A stretch of 64,000 nt of DNA from Roseateles_C aquae (GTDB lineage Bacteria > Pseudomonadota > Gammaproteobacteria > Burkholderiales > Burkholderiaceae_C). Shown one piece after another: positions 24,519 to 33,563 of the stretch. The stretch is taken from the NCBI RefSeq assembly GCF_032337115.1, contig NZ_JAVXZY010000007.1, positions 230,192-294,191 of the forward strand, given 5' to 3'. The first letter of the stretch is position 1. Each line of letters opens with the position of its first letter. The notes below the pieces were generated by a model, which worked only from the letters and a program-made list of their open reading frames with translations, did not search any database and was not told the DNA's origin. The position numbers and the translations under genes were made by a program.

Positions 24519-25628
24519 TCAGCAGGCCTGAGCAACCGCCGCGCGCCAGGCCAGGAGGGCCTCGCCGTCGCTCCAGCCCTCGGCCGCATCGCCGATGACG
24601 ATTTCCACCATCGCGCCGCCGGCCAGGCGCGTCGACGCGACGGCGCGAGCGCCCAGCCAGAACCCCTGTTCGGCAGCAAATGCGAGCAGCGCCGCGCGCA
24701 GCCGCTCGGGGCCGGCGGGCAGGTGCAGTTGGAAGGAATTGGTCTGCGGTGGCGCCGGCCAGACCTGCCAGCCCGGCTCGGCCGCCAGCCGCGCGGCGAG
24801 CTGCTGCGCACGCTGACGATAGGCGGCCATGCGCGGCAGCTGATCGCGCAGGCCGGCCACGGCGCTGAGCACAAAGGGGTAGAGCGTGTAGACGTTGCCA
24901 GCCAGCCGCGTCTGCCAGGGCGCCAACGCAGCGATGAAGTCGGCGCTGCCAACAATCATGCTGCCAGCCAGTCCCCCCAGGCCCTTGTAGAAGGAGACAT
25001 AGACCGAGTCGGCCAGCGCCGCGATCTCGGCCAGCGAGCGGCCGAAATGCGGCGCCGCTTCCCACAGCCGCGCGCCGTCGAAATGCAGCTTGACGCCGTG
25101 CGTGCGGCACCAGCGGCTGATGGCCAGCAACTCGTCCCAGCTGGGCAGCACAAAGCCGCCACGGCGCAGCGGCAACTCGAGCACCAGCAACTCCGGGCGC
25201 TCCGGCAGCGCCTGCAGATCGGCCACCGTGATCGGTGTATCAGCGCCGCCGACGCGCAGGCCGCGCAAGCCCAGCAGCGCCTCGAAGGCCTCGGCCTCGT
25301 CGATGGCGATATGGCTTTGCGGGTGCAGCGCGACGCTGCCCTGCTCAGGCCCTGCCACGCAGTACAGCCGCAAGGCCGCCAGCTGGCAGGCCACGCCCTT
25401 GTGGAAGAAGCGCCCCGCCGGCTTGCCGAGCAGCGCCGCGACCTGGGCCTCCAGCGCCTGCATCAGCGCGCCCTCGCCATACAAGTCCAAGGCCTGATTC
25501 GCCTCCGGCAGCTCGATCAGCGCCTGCAACGACTCGCGCATCGAGCGCCAAGGCCGGTGGCCGTGCAGCCAACGGCTGCAGCTGTTTCTGAGGGCGATCT
25601 CGGCACTGCTGCTGATTGGGCTGGGCAT
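24519..25628 (-). CDS. Threonine-aldolase/beta-eliminating-lyase family PLP enzyme
   Basis: 369 aa. PLP-fold type I features: FFHKGVACQLAALR near the start, LHFDGARLWEAAPHFG (Asp184 to the pyridine N), and the lysine motif VSFYKGLGGLAGS (K215). Low-specificity L-threonine aldolase cleaves threonine to glycine and acetaldehyde. The HKGVACQ block departs from the usual PSGTMANQ, so substrate range may differ. ATG 25628; it diverges from the binding-protein gene at 25782. Confidence 0.85.
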   Translation of the reverse strand: MPSPISSSAEIALRNSCSRWLHGHRPWRSMRESLQALIELPEANQALDLYGEGALMQALEAQVAALLGKPAGRFFHKGVACQLAALRLYCVAGPEQGSVALHPQSHIAIDEAEAFEALLGLRGLRVGGADTPITVADLQALPERPELLVLELPLRRGGFVLPSWDELLAISRWCRTHGVKLHFDGARLWEAAPHFGRSLAEIAALADSVYVSFYKGLGGLAGSMIVGSADFIAALAPWQTRLAGNVYTLYPFVLSAVAGLRDQLPRMAAYRQRAQQLAARLAAEPGWQVWPAPPQTNSFQLHLPAGPERLRAALLAFAAEQGFWLGARAVASTRLAGGAMVEIVIGDAAEGWSDGEALLAWRAAVAQAC

Positions 25629-25781
25629 GGTGATCCTGCTGAAGACTGACGGGCTGGCCAGGGGTGGCGGGAAAGCAAGCGCTGTGGACGGCTTGAGTGC
25701 AACAGGCTGTCGAACGATCCCTAGCGCAGGCCGCCCCAAGGCGCTAGGCTGTGCCAGTTTCCCTGATCTGCGAGGTCGTCG

Positions 25782-26681
25782 ATGTCGAACTGGCAACTTC
25801 TTGGGCGCAGCAGTAGCGTCAAGGCGGGCAGCGTCGCAGGCCTGCTGCTGGCGCTGGCCGGCAGCGCGGCCGCTGCAGAGCCTGCGGTGCTGATCCGCTG
25901 GCAGGTGTTTGAGTACCCGCCCTACTACATCGCCTCGGGGCCGGACAAGGGCAAGGGGCTGTATGACCGCTTTCTGCGTGAGCTGATCGCGGACCTGCCT
26001 GGCTTCAGCCATCGCGTCGAGACCAGCAACCCCACCCGCACCGAGGCGCTGATGAAACGCGGCGAGCCGCTGTGTGCCATCAGCCGCCTGCAGACCAGCG
26101 AGCGCGACAGCTACAGCCTGTTTGCCCAGCAGGCGCATCTGTACGGGCTGCCCGTGCAGCTGATCGTGACCGAACGGGCCGGCGACGCCGCAACAACATG
26201 GATCCACGACGGCCGCCTCAGTCTTGATGGCTTGCTGCAAGCCCGCTCTCTGCGTATCGGTGTCGTTGCCAATCGCCGCTTTGGCGACGCGATCGACAAG
26301 CTGCTGGATCGCGCCGCCCAGACACCGTCGCCGGCGGTGGTGCGATGGGCCACCAGCTCGCTCTCCGCAGACACACCACGGCTGATGGCCGTGGACCGCT
26401 TTGACGCCACGCTCGCCTACCCCTCGGAGTACGCGCAATGGCAGCAAACACGGACGCGCTTCAAACGCTACCCCATCGCCGAAGCCGCCCATCTGATTGC
26501 GGCCCGGATCAGCTGCGCCAACACGCCGGCCGGCCGTGCCTTGATTGCCGCCATCGACCAGCTACCCCCTCAGCGCGCCTCGCTGACCCAGTTGCAGGCC
26601 GACTATGAGGCGCTGCTGCCGGCCGAAGACCTTGACAACTACCGTCAACTGGTGGCCATCGAGCGCGGCCATGCCAAGTAA
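25782..26681 (+). CDS. Periplasmic solute-binding-like protein (TIGR02285-type)
   Basis: 299 aa with a signal peptide (GSVAGLLLALAGSAAAA). IRWQVFEYPPYYIASGPDKGKGLYDRFL and the two-lobe pattern (GVVANRRFGDAIDKLL) resemble the TIGR02285 group of SBP_bac_3-like proteins, which are encoded without transport partners. GAGG precedes ATG 25782. It is convergent with the GAF-EAL gene, so a link to c-di-GMP signalling is possible but unproved. Confidence 0.72.
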   Translation: MSNWQLLGRSSSVKAGSVAGLLLALAGSAAAAEPAVLIRWQVFEYPPYYIASGPDKGKGLYDRFLRELIADLPGFSHRVETSNPTRTEALMKRGEPLCAISRLQTSERDSYSLFAQQAHLYGLPVQLIVTERAGDAATTWIHDGRLSLDGLLQARSLRIGVVANRRFGDAIDKLLDRAAQTPSPAVVRWATSSLSADTPRLMAVDRFDATLAYPSEYAQWQQTRTRFKRYPIAEAAHLIAARISCANTPAGRALIAAIDQLPPQRASLTQLQADYEALLPAEDLDNYRQLVAIERGHAK

Positions 26682-26690
26682 TTCTTTGCT

Positions 26691-27926
26691 TCAGTGCAAC
26701 AGCGCCTGCGCCTGCTGCAGCGGCATCGGCCGGCCCAGCCGATAGCCCTGGGCGCGGGAGATGCCCAGGGCCTTGAGCGTATCGAGCTCGCCCTGCGTCT
26801 CTATGCCCTCGGCAACGATGCTGCTGCCGGTCTGCTCGGCAAAGCTGCACAACGCCGCGGCCAGCGCACGGCGCGAACGGTCGGTGTCGATCGCGCGTGT
26901 GATGCTGATGTCCAGTTTGACGATCTCGGGCTGCAGATTGAGGATGTGGCGAAAGCTCGAGTAGCCGGCGCCAGCATCATCGATGGCGATGCGCAGGCCC
27001 TCGCGCTGTAGCGGTCGCAGCACGGCGGCGATCTCGTCGTAGCGCTCGACCGCGCGGTGCTCGGTGATTTCAACGACGACGCGCTGCAGCGGCTGTCCGG
27101 CCAGCAATCGGCTGAAGTCGCCCTTGACGATGGTGTCCGGCGAGGCGTTGACGGCCACATAGACCTCCGACGGCAAGTCGTCCAGCGCCATCAGCGCCAG
27201 CCGGATCGCGCGGCTCTCCAGTTCGATTTGCCGGCCAAGCTGGGCCACCTCGGAGAACCAGACATCGGGGGCCCGGTAGGGCTCGCTGGCAAAGCGGGCC
27301 AGCGATTCAAAACCGAGCACGCGCCCGCCCTGCACGTCACAGATGGGCTGATAGACCATGCGCAGGCCGTCGGCGCCCAGCACCGCGTCAAGCCGGCGCT
27401 CGATCTGCTGCACGGCGTCGCGCTCCTGCTGCTCGGCCTGGATCTGCGCGGCTGCCATCTCGGCCAATACGCGCATCATCGCCAGGTCGCGCTCGTTCAA
27501 GCTGTCGTCCGGCCGCAGGCTGAAGCAGCAGAAAGTGCCATAGAGCCGGCCGTCCTGCAGCCGAATCGGCACGCTCAGATGGGCGCCCACCGGTAGCGCA
27601 CGCGTGGCGGCCAGGGTCAGCGCCTCGGCGTTCAGGCAGGCATCGGTGAGCAGCGGCGGCAGCCGGCCGTCGAGCACGCGCTGGCAGTAACTCTCCTCCA
27701 CCGGCGCCGACTCCCCTAGCCGCACCAGGCCACTGGGCTCATGGCCATCGACATAGCGGAACACGCGCTGCCCACCGACGATCTCGGCGATGAAGGCAAC
27801 GTCCATGCCCAGGTGGGTGCGTATGGCCGAGAGGATGCGCGCCAGGCTCGGCCCCGCCGTATCGTCGCTGATCGGCGTTGTGCCACTGACGGCCGCCGCG
27901 ATGGCGGTAGCAAGTAGTTTTTGCAA
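26691..27926 (-). CDS. GAF-EAL c-di-GMP phosphodiesterase
   Basis: 411 aa from a TTG at 27926 with GGAGG six bases upstream; the longer frame to 28016 has no such site. Residues ~20-160 are a GAF domain (VGAHLSVPIRLQDGRLYGTFCCFS). Residues ~175-411 are an EAL domain with GFESLAR, VAVNAS, VEITEH, IDDAGAGYSSF, VKLDIS and VAEGIET, covering the metal-binding and catalytic positions, so hydrolysis of c-di-GMP is likely. The GAF ligand is unknown. Cytosolic, no transmembrane helix. Confidence 0.9.
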   Translation of the reverse strand: MQKLLATAIAAAVSGTTPISDDTAGPSLARILSAIRTHLGMDVAFIAEIVGGQRVFRYVDGHEPSGLVRLGESAPVEESYCQRVLDGRLPPLLTDACLNAEALTLAATRALPVGAHLSVPIRLQDGRLYGTFCCFSLRPDDSLNERDLAMMRVLAEMAAAQIQAEQQERDAVQQIERRLDAVLGADGLRMVYQPICDVQGGRVLGFESLARFASEPYRAPDVWFSEVAQLGRQIELESRAIRLALMALDDLPSEVYVAVNASPDTIVKGDFSRLLAGQPLQRVVVEITEHRAVERYDEIAAVLRPLQREGLRIAIDDAGAGYSSFRHILNLQPEIVKLDISITRAIDTDRSRRALAAALCSFAEQTGSSIVAEGIETQGELDTLKALGISRAQGYRLGRPMPLQQAQALLH

Positions 27927-28041
27927 CTGCGGCCTCCGAAAACAGCAGTTCTGCCCTGCGCCCCAGGCATACGGTGTGCCAAGGCTGCAGGGTGCGTGAG
28001 GCCAATGGTCGCACAAGCGCGGGCGCTATGCCAGCCCGGCA

Positions 28042-29274
28042 TCAGAGTTCGACCGCACGCTCGCGCAATTGGTCCAGCATCGCGGCGTCGGGGAATCGGC
28101 GCACGCGATGGCGACGCGGCTGCAGGTCAACAGGCTCTAACAGCGCCCCGGCAATCGCCTGCACATCGGCCCAGCTGACGAGCCAGTGTTCGTGCTGTCC
28201 GTCCCGAGGTAGCACAAAGGCAATCAGCTCGGCAGTCGGCAGCAAGGTGTCCACGCCTTCGCTCCAGACGGCAAAGCTCCGCTCAGGTGCCGCATCGCGG
28301 CGAACTAATTGAAAGTTGGCAACAAAAACATCCTGCTGCGCGGCCTGGTGAATATGGTCCAGCAACTTTTTCTGCGAACCATAGGCGCCGCCCAGATTGC
28401 GCTGCTGCAGTACCCGCAAGGCCTCGGCAACCTCGGGCGGCGGCGTATGCGCACGCCATTGACTACCTTCCAGACGTAGCGGCTCAAAGCTAAGCCAGCG
28501 CGGGTTGTCGTCCATGGCCGCGGTGACACGCTGCGCGATCTCCAACAAGGCGGCAGGCTGACGGGCGCTGCAGACCATCAAGGCGTTTCGAAACGGTGCC
28601 AGCAGCACCGGCTCGGGCACGCCCAGCCGGTGGATCAGATCGGGCAGTAGCAATCGTGAACTGTCGTAGGAGTCGCCCCATTCCCCCAGCCAGACGCCGG
28701 GAGACAGCTCGCGCCAGCCCTGCGCCTCGGGCAGACCACGCAGGTTCTGCAACGCATGCTCCATGGCCTCGTCAAAACCCAGGTGCCATTGCTGCAAATG
28801 CTCTTCAGTGACATAGGCCATCGAGGTGGGCATATCGCAAACCAGGGCAACGACCAGATCTGACATCAGATCGGCCGCCAAAGGGCGATGAGGCGTGCCA
28901 GAAAAAGGTTTTTCTGCCACCGGCGTGCGCCGTGCCGACAGTTCACCCAGACCGAGATCCATCCGCCCGCGCACCACCGGCATCAGCAAGGGCTTGGCAT
29001 CCTCCCAGCGCACCGGCACCATGTTGTCGCCAGTGACTCCGCTGAGAAAGCGTTCCAGCAGCGCCGCCCGTCCTGCCCGCGGGCTGTTTCGATAGTCCGC
29101 CAGCAGATTGCCCAGATAGATGGTGCAGGGACGACCCTTGAGCGTCGCAGTGATCTCGGCCATGTCGAGCTTCAAGCAGATGTCTTCGGCATGCTGCTGG
29201 CGCAGCCAGGTCTCCACCTCTTTGGCCACTTGCTTCAGAGTCGGTGCACCAAACAGCCAGTCGAACAATCCCAT
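28042..29274 (-). CDS. Uncharacterised protein, faintly DUF1444/YtpQ-like
   Basis: 410 aa, GGAGGG before ATG 29274. No signal peptide or membrane helix. The region with CTIYLGNLLADYRNSPRAG and an LMPVVRGRMDLG block recalls DUF1444 (YtpQ) proteins, but the match is weak. Asn/Gln and charged residues are more frequent than in neighbours. Upstream of it on the other side lies the GAF-EAL gene (same strand); spacing of 41 bp to the membrane-protein gene suggests co-transcription with it. Confidence 0.55.
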   Translation of the reverse strand: MGLFDWLFGAPTLKQVAKEVETWLRQQHAEDICLKLDMAEITATLKGRPCTIYLGNLLADYRNSPRAGRAALLERFLSGVTGDNMVPVRWEDAKPLLMPVVRGRMDLGLGELSARRTPVAEKPFSGTPHRPLAADLMSDLVVALVCDMPTSMAYVTEEHLQQWHLGFDEAMEHALQNLRGLPEAQGWRELSPGVWLGEWGDSYDSSRLLLPDLIHRLGVPEPVLLAPFRNALMVCSARQPAALLEIAQRVTAAMDDNPRWLSFEPLRLEGSQWRAHTPPPEVAEALRVLQQRNLGGAYGSQKKLLDHIHQAAQQDVFVANFQLVRRDAAPERSFAVWSEGVDTLLPTAELIAFVLPRDGQHEHWLVSWADVQAIAGALLEPVDLQPRRHRVRRFPDAAMLDQLRERAVEL

Positions 29275-29314
29275 CTCTTTCCCTCCAGCAATCTTCTTGT
29301 CTAAACCGAGTGGC

Positions 29315-29821
29315 TCAGCGCCAGCGCAACAGCCGCTTGATGACCGACCAGGCGCGCCGCCACAGGCCGGCCTCCAGCGCCATCAGCTTGGCCACCCAGG
29401 GCGGCAAATCCTTGGGTGCCTGGGCAAGCGCCTGCTCGGTGGACGCGCCCTTGAAGATGCTGCGATAGACGGCCAGACCCAGCGCCAGCTCGAACCAGAA
29501 CAAGGCAGCCAGGCCGAGATAGCGCAGCGGCGCGGCGTAGTTCAGAAGATCGCGTTCCGGCTCGGGCACCAGCTGCAGCGCCACCCAGACGCCCAGGCAG
29601 GCCAGCGCCACGGCGCGCACAAGGGCCGGCCGACCGCGGCGTCGATAGCACAGCCAGTAAAGACCGGGCACCACTGCCGCCAGATCGAACAACAGGCCGG
29701 CCTCGATCAGGCGGTCGACGGCGCCACGGCTGCTCAGGCCGACATGGCAGTCCACCGCCACGATCAGCGGCGCCAACAACAAGAACCAATGCTTGCGAAG
29801 CGAATTCAATTCCAGCTTCAT
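29315..29821 (-). CDS. Hypothetical membrane protein
   Basis: 168 aa with about four hydrophobic helices (HWFLLLAPLIVAVDCHVGL, LIEAGLLFDLAAVVPGLYWLCY, VALACLGVWVALQLV, LGLAALFWFELALGLAVY) and a basic C-terminal tail. GAGGAG before ATG 29821. No family recognised. It probably heads a two-gene unit with the 410-aa protein downstream. Confidence 0.7.
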   Translation of the reverse strand: MKLELNSLRKHWFLLLAPLIVAVDCHVGLSSRGAVDRLIEAGLLFDLAAVVPGLYWLCYRRRGRPALVRAVALACLGVWVALQLVPEPERDLLNYAAPLRYLGLAALFWFELALGLAVYRSIFKGASTEQALAQAPKDLPPWVAKLMALEAGLWRRAWSVIKRLLRWR

Positions 29822-29868
29822 CGTCGTCTCCTCGTCAAAATCTTTGGGCGCGGTTTCTTGCGCCAGGC

Positions 29869-30258
29869 TCAGGCGGCTGCGGCTAGCGGCAGCTCGCACA
29901 TCAACGCCAGCGGATTGCCATCCGGGTCATTGAAATTGGCCAGCCAGAGCGCCGTGCTGGCGGTGCGGTGAACGATGTGCGGTGGCGCCGCAAAGACGAC
30001 GCCTTTGGCCACCAGCGCAGCCGCCACCGCCTCGATGTCGTCAACCCTGAAGTAGATGGCCGACGCTCGGGCGCGCGGCTGACCGGGCGGCAGCACTCCG
30101 ACCAGCAGGCGCACCGCGCCGCAGATGAAGAAGGCCATCTGGGGCGGGGCCATGAACAGAAAGGGCAGGCCCAAGGTATCGCGGTAGAAAGCGACGCCTT
30201 GGTCCAGATCCTCGACGGGGATCATCAGCTGGCCTATCGACGCATTGGCAAGATCCAT
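29869..30258 (-). CDS. VOC (glyoxalase/bleomycin-resistance) family protein
   Basis: 129 aa with two beta-alpha-beta-beta-beta modules: GQLMIPVEDLDQGVAFYRDTLGLPF and IYFRVDDIEAVAAALVAKGVVF, ending NFNDPDGNPLALM. AGGAGG precedes ATG 30258. VOC enzymes include lyases, dioxygenases and antibiotic-binding proteins; the substrate cannot be told. Divergent from the PPOX gene. Confidence 0.85.
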   Translation of the reverse strand: MDLANASIGQLMIPVEDLDQGVAFYRDTLGLPFLFMAPPQMAFFICGAVRLLVGVLPPGQPRARASAIYFRVDDIEAVAAALVAKGVVFAAPPHIVHRTASTALWLANFNDPDGNPLALMCELPLAAAA

Positions 30259-30367
30259 GGAAGCCTCCTGGGTGCTGGCCCCGGGAGTGTAGGACGGCAC
30301 TGCCCCTGCCCGCGGCGGCCATCGCACAATGGCCGCTCGTGCCTTCCCCACAGAGCCCAGGACACCG

Positions 30368-31018
30368 ATGAGCGTAGCCGCCCCCCACCGCCACAGCCCG
30401 CATCTGATCAGCAGCGAGGCCCAGCTGCGCGAGCTGCTGGGCGAACCCAACGCCCTGGTCTGCGCCAAGATCAGCGACCGGCTGAACGTGATGACGCGCC
30501 GCTATATCGAACGCTCACCACTGGTCTGCCTGGCCACCAGCGACGCCGATGGCCGCTGCGACCTCAGCCCGCGCGGCGATCCGGCCGGCTTTGTGCGCAT
30601 CCTGGACGATCGCTGCCTGCTGATCCCCGAGCGGCCCGGCAACCGCCTCGCCGATACCTTGCGCAACATCCTGGCCAATCCGCATATCGGCCTGCTCTTC
30701 ATCGTGCCCGGCGTCAGCGACACCTTCCGCGTCAATGGCCGCGCAACAATCACCGTCGACGCCGAGCTGCTGGCGCCCAGCGCCGTCGAGGGCAAGGCCC
30801 CGAAGCTCGGCATCCTGGTCGACATCGAAGAGGCCTACACGCAGTGCTCCAAGGCTTTCTTGCGCTCGCAGTTCTGGGACGCCCAGCGCTTTGTCGACCC
30901 CGCCAAGATGCCGACCGGCGGCGAGGTGCATCGCGCCATCCAGGGAGAAAGCTTTGACGCCGAGCTGTACGACCGGGAACGTGAGGAGCGCTACCGCCAG
31001 CGTGTCGGCTTCTATTGA
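30368..31018 (+). CDS. PPOX-type FMN flavoprotein (MSMEG_1061-like)
   Basis: 216 aa. The split-barrel core shows PLVCLATSDADGRCDLSPRGDPAGFVRILDD, then RLADTLRNILANPHIGLLFIVPG and DTFRVNGRATI, typical of pyridoxamine-phosphate-oxidase-like flavoproteins. The CSKAFLRSQFWD segment supports the MSMEG_1061 subgroup. Such proteins bind FMN or F420; FMN is likelier here. Start ATG 30368. A C5-A4-G5 hairpin (31050-31063) follows the stop. Confidence 0.83.
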   Translation: MSVAAPHRHSPHLISSEAQLRELLGEPNALVCAKISDRLNVMTRRYIERSPLVCLATSDADGRCDLSPRGDPAGFVRILDDRCLLIPERPGNRLADTLRNILANPHIGLLFIVPGVSDTFRVNGRATITVDAELLAPSAVEGKAPKLGILVDIEEAYTQCSKAFLRSQFWDAQRFVDPAKMPTGGEVHRAIQGESFDAELYDREREERYRQRVGFY

Positions 31019-31049
31019 GGCTTGGGAAAGTCTCGGTTTTCGGATTCAT

Positions 31050-31063
31050 CCCCCAAAAGGGGG
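31050..31063 (+). terminator. Hairpin after the PPOX gene
   Basis: CCCCC-AAAA-GGGGG forms a short strong stem 31 bases after the PPOX stop. There is no following T-run, so intrinsic termination is uncertain. Confidence 0.3.
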
Positions 31064-31159
31064 AAGTGCCCCCGGCCCGCGTCAGCCAAAGGGGGGACTA
31101 CGGGTTTTGCCGGAGTCGGCCGACACTGCCCATAACGCAGTTGCAGCACCGAGGCCCCC

Positions 31160-31378
31160 ATGACCCCCTACATCCAGCCCCCCGAGAATCTCCTCTCCCA
31201 AGGCGGACTGACCGGCCTGATCCGGCGCAACGCCGGCAGCTGGACCAAGCTGCTGCAACCGGTCGCCGGCCTGGTGCAGCCGCGCATTGACGGGCTGGAG
31301 GTCACCGAGTCGACGCTGGAAGAGTGGATGGCTGTCGAGCAGCAGTTTGACGCGCGCGTCGAGCGGCGCTGGTTCTGA
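31160..31378 (+). CDS. Small hypothetical protein, 72 aa
   Basis: 72 aa, soluble, with GAGG about 6 bases before ATG 31160. The sequence reads as an ordinary protein (PENLLSQGGLTGLIRRNAGSW ... VTESTLEEWMAVEQQFDARVE) with an acidic amphipathic C-terminal helix. No family recognised. It sits 15 bp before the MITE insertion, whose duplicated CTAA lies just past its stop. Confidence 0.55.
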   Translation: MTPYIQPPENLLSQGGLTGLIRRNAGSWTKLLQPVAGLVQPRIDGLEVTESTLEEWMAVEQQFDARVERRWF

Positions 31379-31393
31379 GACCGGTCTGCCTAA

Positions 31394-31661
31394 GGAAGGT
31401 CTGCATAAGTCGGCGTGGGCCGTGGTTGAGAGAAATGGGGCTGCCACGTAGGCGCGCTGCGCAGGTCGGGCTGGTGGCCCGACAGCCGAGCAGCGCAACG
31501 CCCGTGGGGGCCCCACTTCTCCCAACCCGCAGGGCAAGCACCAGCCAAACCCTGCCGGTGTTACGAGCCTTGCGCAGGCCACCAGCCTGAGCTGCGGCTC
31601 GCGCCTAGGCAGGCCTTGGCCGGTGCTTGCCACGGCCCACGCCGACTTATGCAGACCTTCC
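31394..31661. mobile_element. Complete 268-bp MITE, IS5-subgroup-like ends
   Basis: Perfect 32-bp terminal inverted repeats beginning GGAAGGTCTGCATAAG, flanked by the direct repeat CTAA at 31390-31393 and 31662-31665. The ends and the YTAR-type 4-bp target duplication resemble the IS5 subgroup. There is no transposase frame. Inside, two nested stem-loops are visible: GAGAAATGGGGC pairing with GCCCCACTTCTC (about 31430-31522), and GCAAGCACCAGCC pairing with GGCCGGTGCTTGC (about 31534-31631). A second copy in opposite orientation starts at 63762. Confidence 0.92.
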
Positions 31662-32078
31662 CTAAGCCCTGTCCGCCCCCGGCATCGCCGCCGGGTCCAT
31701 CCAGAAGGCGCCCCACAGATGGCCGTCGGGATCGGCCAGATCGCGGCTGTACATGAAGCCGTGGTCCTGCACCGGGTTCACGTCGGCCCGCCCACCATGG
31801 GCAGCGGCCGCCTGGTTCATCTGATCGACCGCCTCACGGCTGTCCAGCGACAAATTCAGCATATGCCCCGCCGTGCCCGCGGGCGGCAGGGGCAGCTCGG
31901 TGAAGCTGCGCCATTTGGCATGGCTGAGCAGCATCACATGGATGGCCTCGCTCCAGATCATGCCGGCCGCCGTGTCGTCGCTGAAGGGCAGGTTCTGCTC
32001 AAAGCCCAGGGCCTTGTAGAAGGCGATCGAGGCACTCAGGTCATTGACGGGCAGGCTGATGAAGATCCTCTTGCTCAT
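31662..32078 (-). CDS. VOC family protein
   Basis: 138 aa. SKRIFISLPVNDLSASIAFYKALGFEQN begins the first module, and YSRDLADPDGHLWGAFWMDP ends the second, as in 'PhnB-like' lactoylglutathione-lyase relatives of unknown substrate. GGAGG precedes ATG 32078. Its TAG stop is inside the target duplication of the MITE, so the element inserted exactly at the 3' end of the gene and left it intact. Confidence 0.87.
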   Translation of the reverse strand: MSKRIFISLPVNDLSASIAFYKALGFEQNLPFSDDTAAGMIWSEAIHVMLLSHAKWRSFTELPLPPAGTAGHMLNLSLDSREAVDQMNQAAAAHGGRADVNPVQDHGFMYSRDLADPDGHLWGAFWMDPAAMPGADRA

Positions 32079-32186
32079 GGGGGCCTCCGGTGAGGTGAAC
32101 GAATGGGGCGAATGGGCAGCATCGCCCGGCACCACCCCCACGACGAAGCAAACCTGCCGCATTCGACAAGCGCCGCGAAAGATCCT

Positions 32187-33395
32187 TCAGTCCTGCGGGC
32201 TGGGCGCCAGGCTCTCAAGAATCGCATAGCCCGCCTCGACACGGGCAGGAATCGGGTAGCTGCGGTTGGCCAGTATCACGATGCCGATGCGCTTTGCTGG
32301 CACGAACAGCACATAGGCGCCAAAGCCGCCAGTGGAGCCGGTCTTGTTGAACAGGCGCGGCGTGCTGGCGGGCTGCGCCGGCACGGCCTGCACCGGGTTG
32401 GGGTCGAAATAGATTTCCTCGGCATTGCCGCCCAGCAGCAGTTCGCGAGACAGCGGATAGGGGAACTGCTCCCAGCCAAAGCCCTGCACCATGTGGCCGA
32501 CGCGGAACTGGCCGATCTGCGTCGTCTCGACAGCGCGCCGCAGTGGCGCGTCCAGCGCGGCCGGGTCGAGTTGGGCCTGCACGAAGCGCAGCAGATCGGC
32601 CGCCGTCGTTTTGATCCCATAGGTCGCCTCGTCCATCGGGCCCGGATTCACCCGCACCTGCCGGCCCTGGCGATGGCCCCAGGCGTAGTCCGCCATCGCT
32701 TCGGCGGGCACATGCAGATGGCTGTGGCGCATGCCCAAAGGCGCAAAGATCTGCTTTTCCATCAGCAGCGCAAAACGCCCCTGCATCGCCGCCGCGGTGG
32801 CCGCCCCCAGCAGGCCGATGCTGGGGTTGGAATAGAGCCGCTGCGACCCCGGCCGCGCTGCCGGCTTCCAGCGCTGCAGGTAGGCCAGGGCGTCCGCATC
32901 GTCCTTCACGCCATCGGGAAACTGCAAGGGCAGGCCGCCGGCCGTGTAGCTGCCCAGATGCAGCAGGCTGGCCTTGTCGATAGCGCTGCCCTTGAGCGCC
33001 GCGACATAGCGCCCCGGATGATCGCGCAGCGCCAGCTTGCCACTGGCCTCGGCATAGGCGGCCAGCGTCGCGGTGAACATCTTGCTGACCGAGCCGATCT
33101 CGAAGATCGTCGCGTCGTTCACCGGCGCCTGGCTGTCACGCGCTCGCACCCCGTAGTTGAAGACCTGAGCCCGGCCCTCGATGCTCAAGGCAACGGCCAT
33201 GCCGGGGATGTCATAGCGTGCCATCAGCGGCTGGATGATGACATCGATGCTGGCGCGCAGCGCCTCGGCGCTATCCGCGGTGGTGGTGCTGGTGGCGCCG
33301 GCACCGAGCGGCGCCACCAGCGCCAGGCCGGCAGCCAGCGCGTGCTGGCAGAGTTGTCGACGAGAGAGTGTCTGGGGCATGGGCTGAAATTTCAT
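32187..33395 (-). CDS. Class C beta-lactamase (AmpC family)
   Basis: 402 aa. Catalytic motifs are all present: SVSK (S102, K105), YSN (Y188-N190) and KTG (K351-G353). AmpC-like context is strong: LLHLGSYTAGGLPLQFPD, YSNPSIGLLG, YAWGHRQG and KTGSTGGFGAYVLFVP followed by NRSYPIPARVE. The leader has SRRQL followed by a hydrophobic stretch, which suggests Tat export. Expected to hydrolyse cephalosporins in the periplasm; spectrum cannot be told. No ampR lies beside it. A DD-peptidase is less likely given the KTG/YSN context. A second ATG at 33380 is possible. Confidence 0.92.
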   Translation of the reverse strand: MKFQPMPQTLSRRQLCQHALAAGLALVAPLGAGATSTTTADSAEALRASIDVIIQPLMARYDIPGMAVALSIEGRAQVFNYGVRARDSQAPVNDATIFEIGSVSKMFTATLAAYAEASGKLALRDHPGRYVAALKGSAIDKASLLHLGSYTAGGLPLQFPDGVKDDADALAYLQRWKPAARPGSQRLYSNPSIGLLGAATAAAMQGRFALLMEKQIFAPLGMRHSHLHVPAEAMADYAWGHRQGRQVRVNPGPMDEATYGIKTTAADLLRFVQAQLDPAALDAPLRRAVETTQIGQFRVGHMVQGFGWEQFPYPLSRELLLGGNAEEIYFDPNPVQAVPAQPASTPRLFNKTGSTGGFGAYVLFVPAKRIGIVILANRSYPIPARVEAGYAILESLAPSPQD

Positions 33396-33563
33396 GGCGG
33401 CGAGTCTCGCAGTTCGCACTTGCCATGCCGATGGGCATACACATGCCGGCGCCATCGGCAGACCAGCGGTCACGGCTCGTGCGCCGAGCTGCGCGATGAT
33501 GCGGGCTTGTCGAGAACCGCCCGTCTCGTTCGTCGTTCCGTCATCACCCCACCAGGACCCACG

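Noticed and set aside
31082..31633. 183-codon minus-strand frame through the MITE
   Set aside because: Most of it is MITE sequence and the antisense of a small ORF; no domain. The TIR and target duplication explain the region better.
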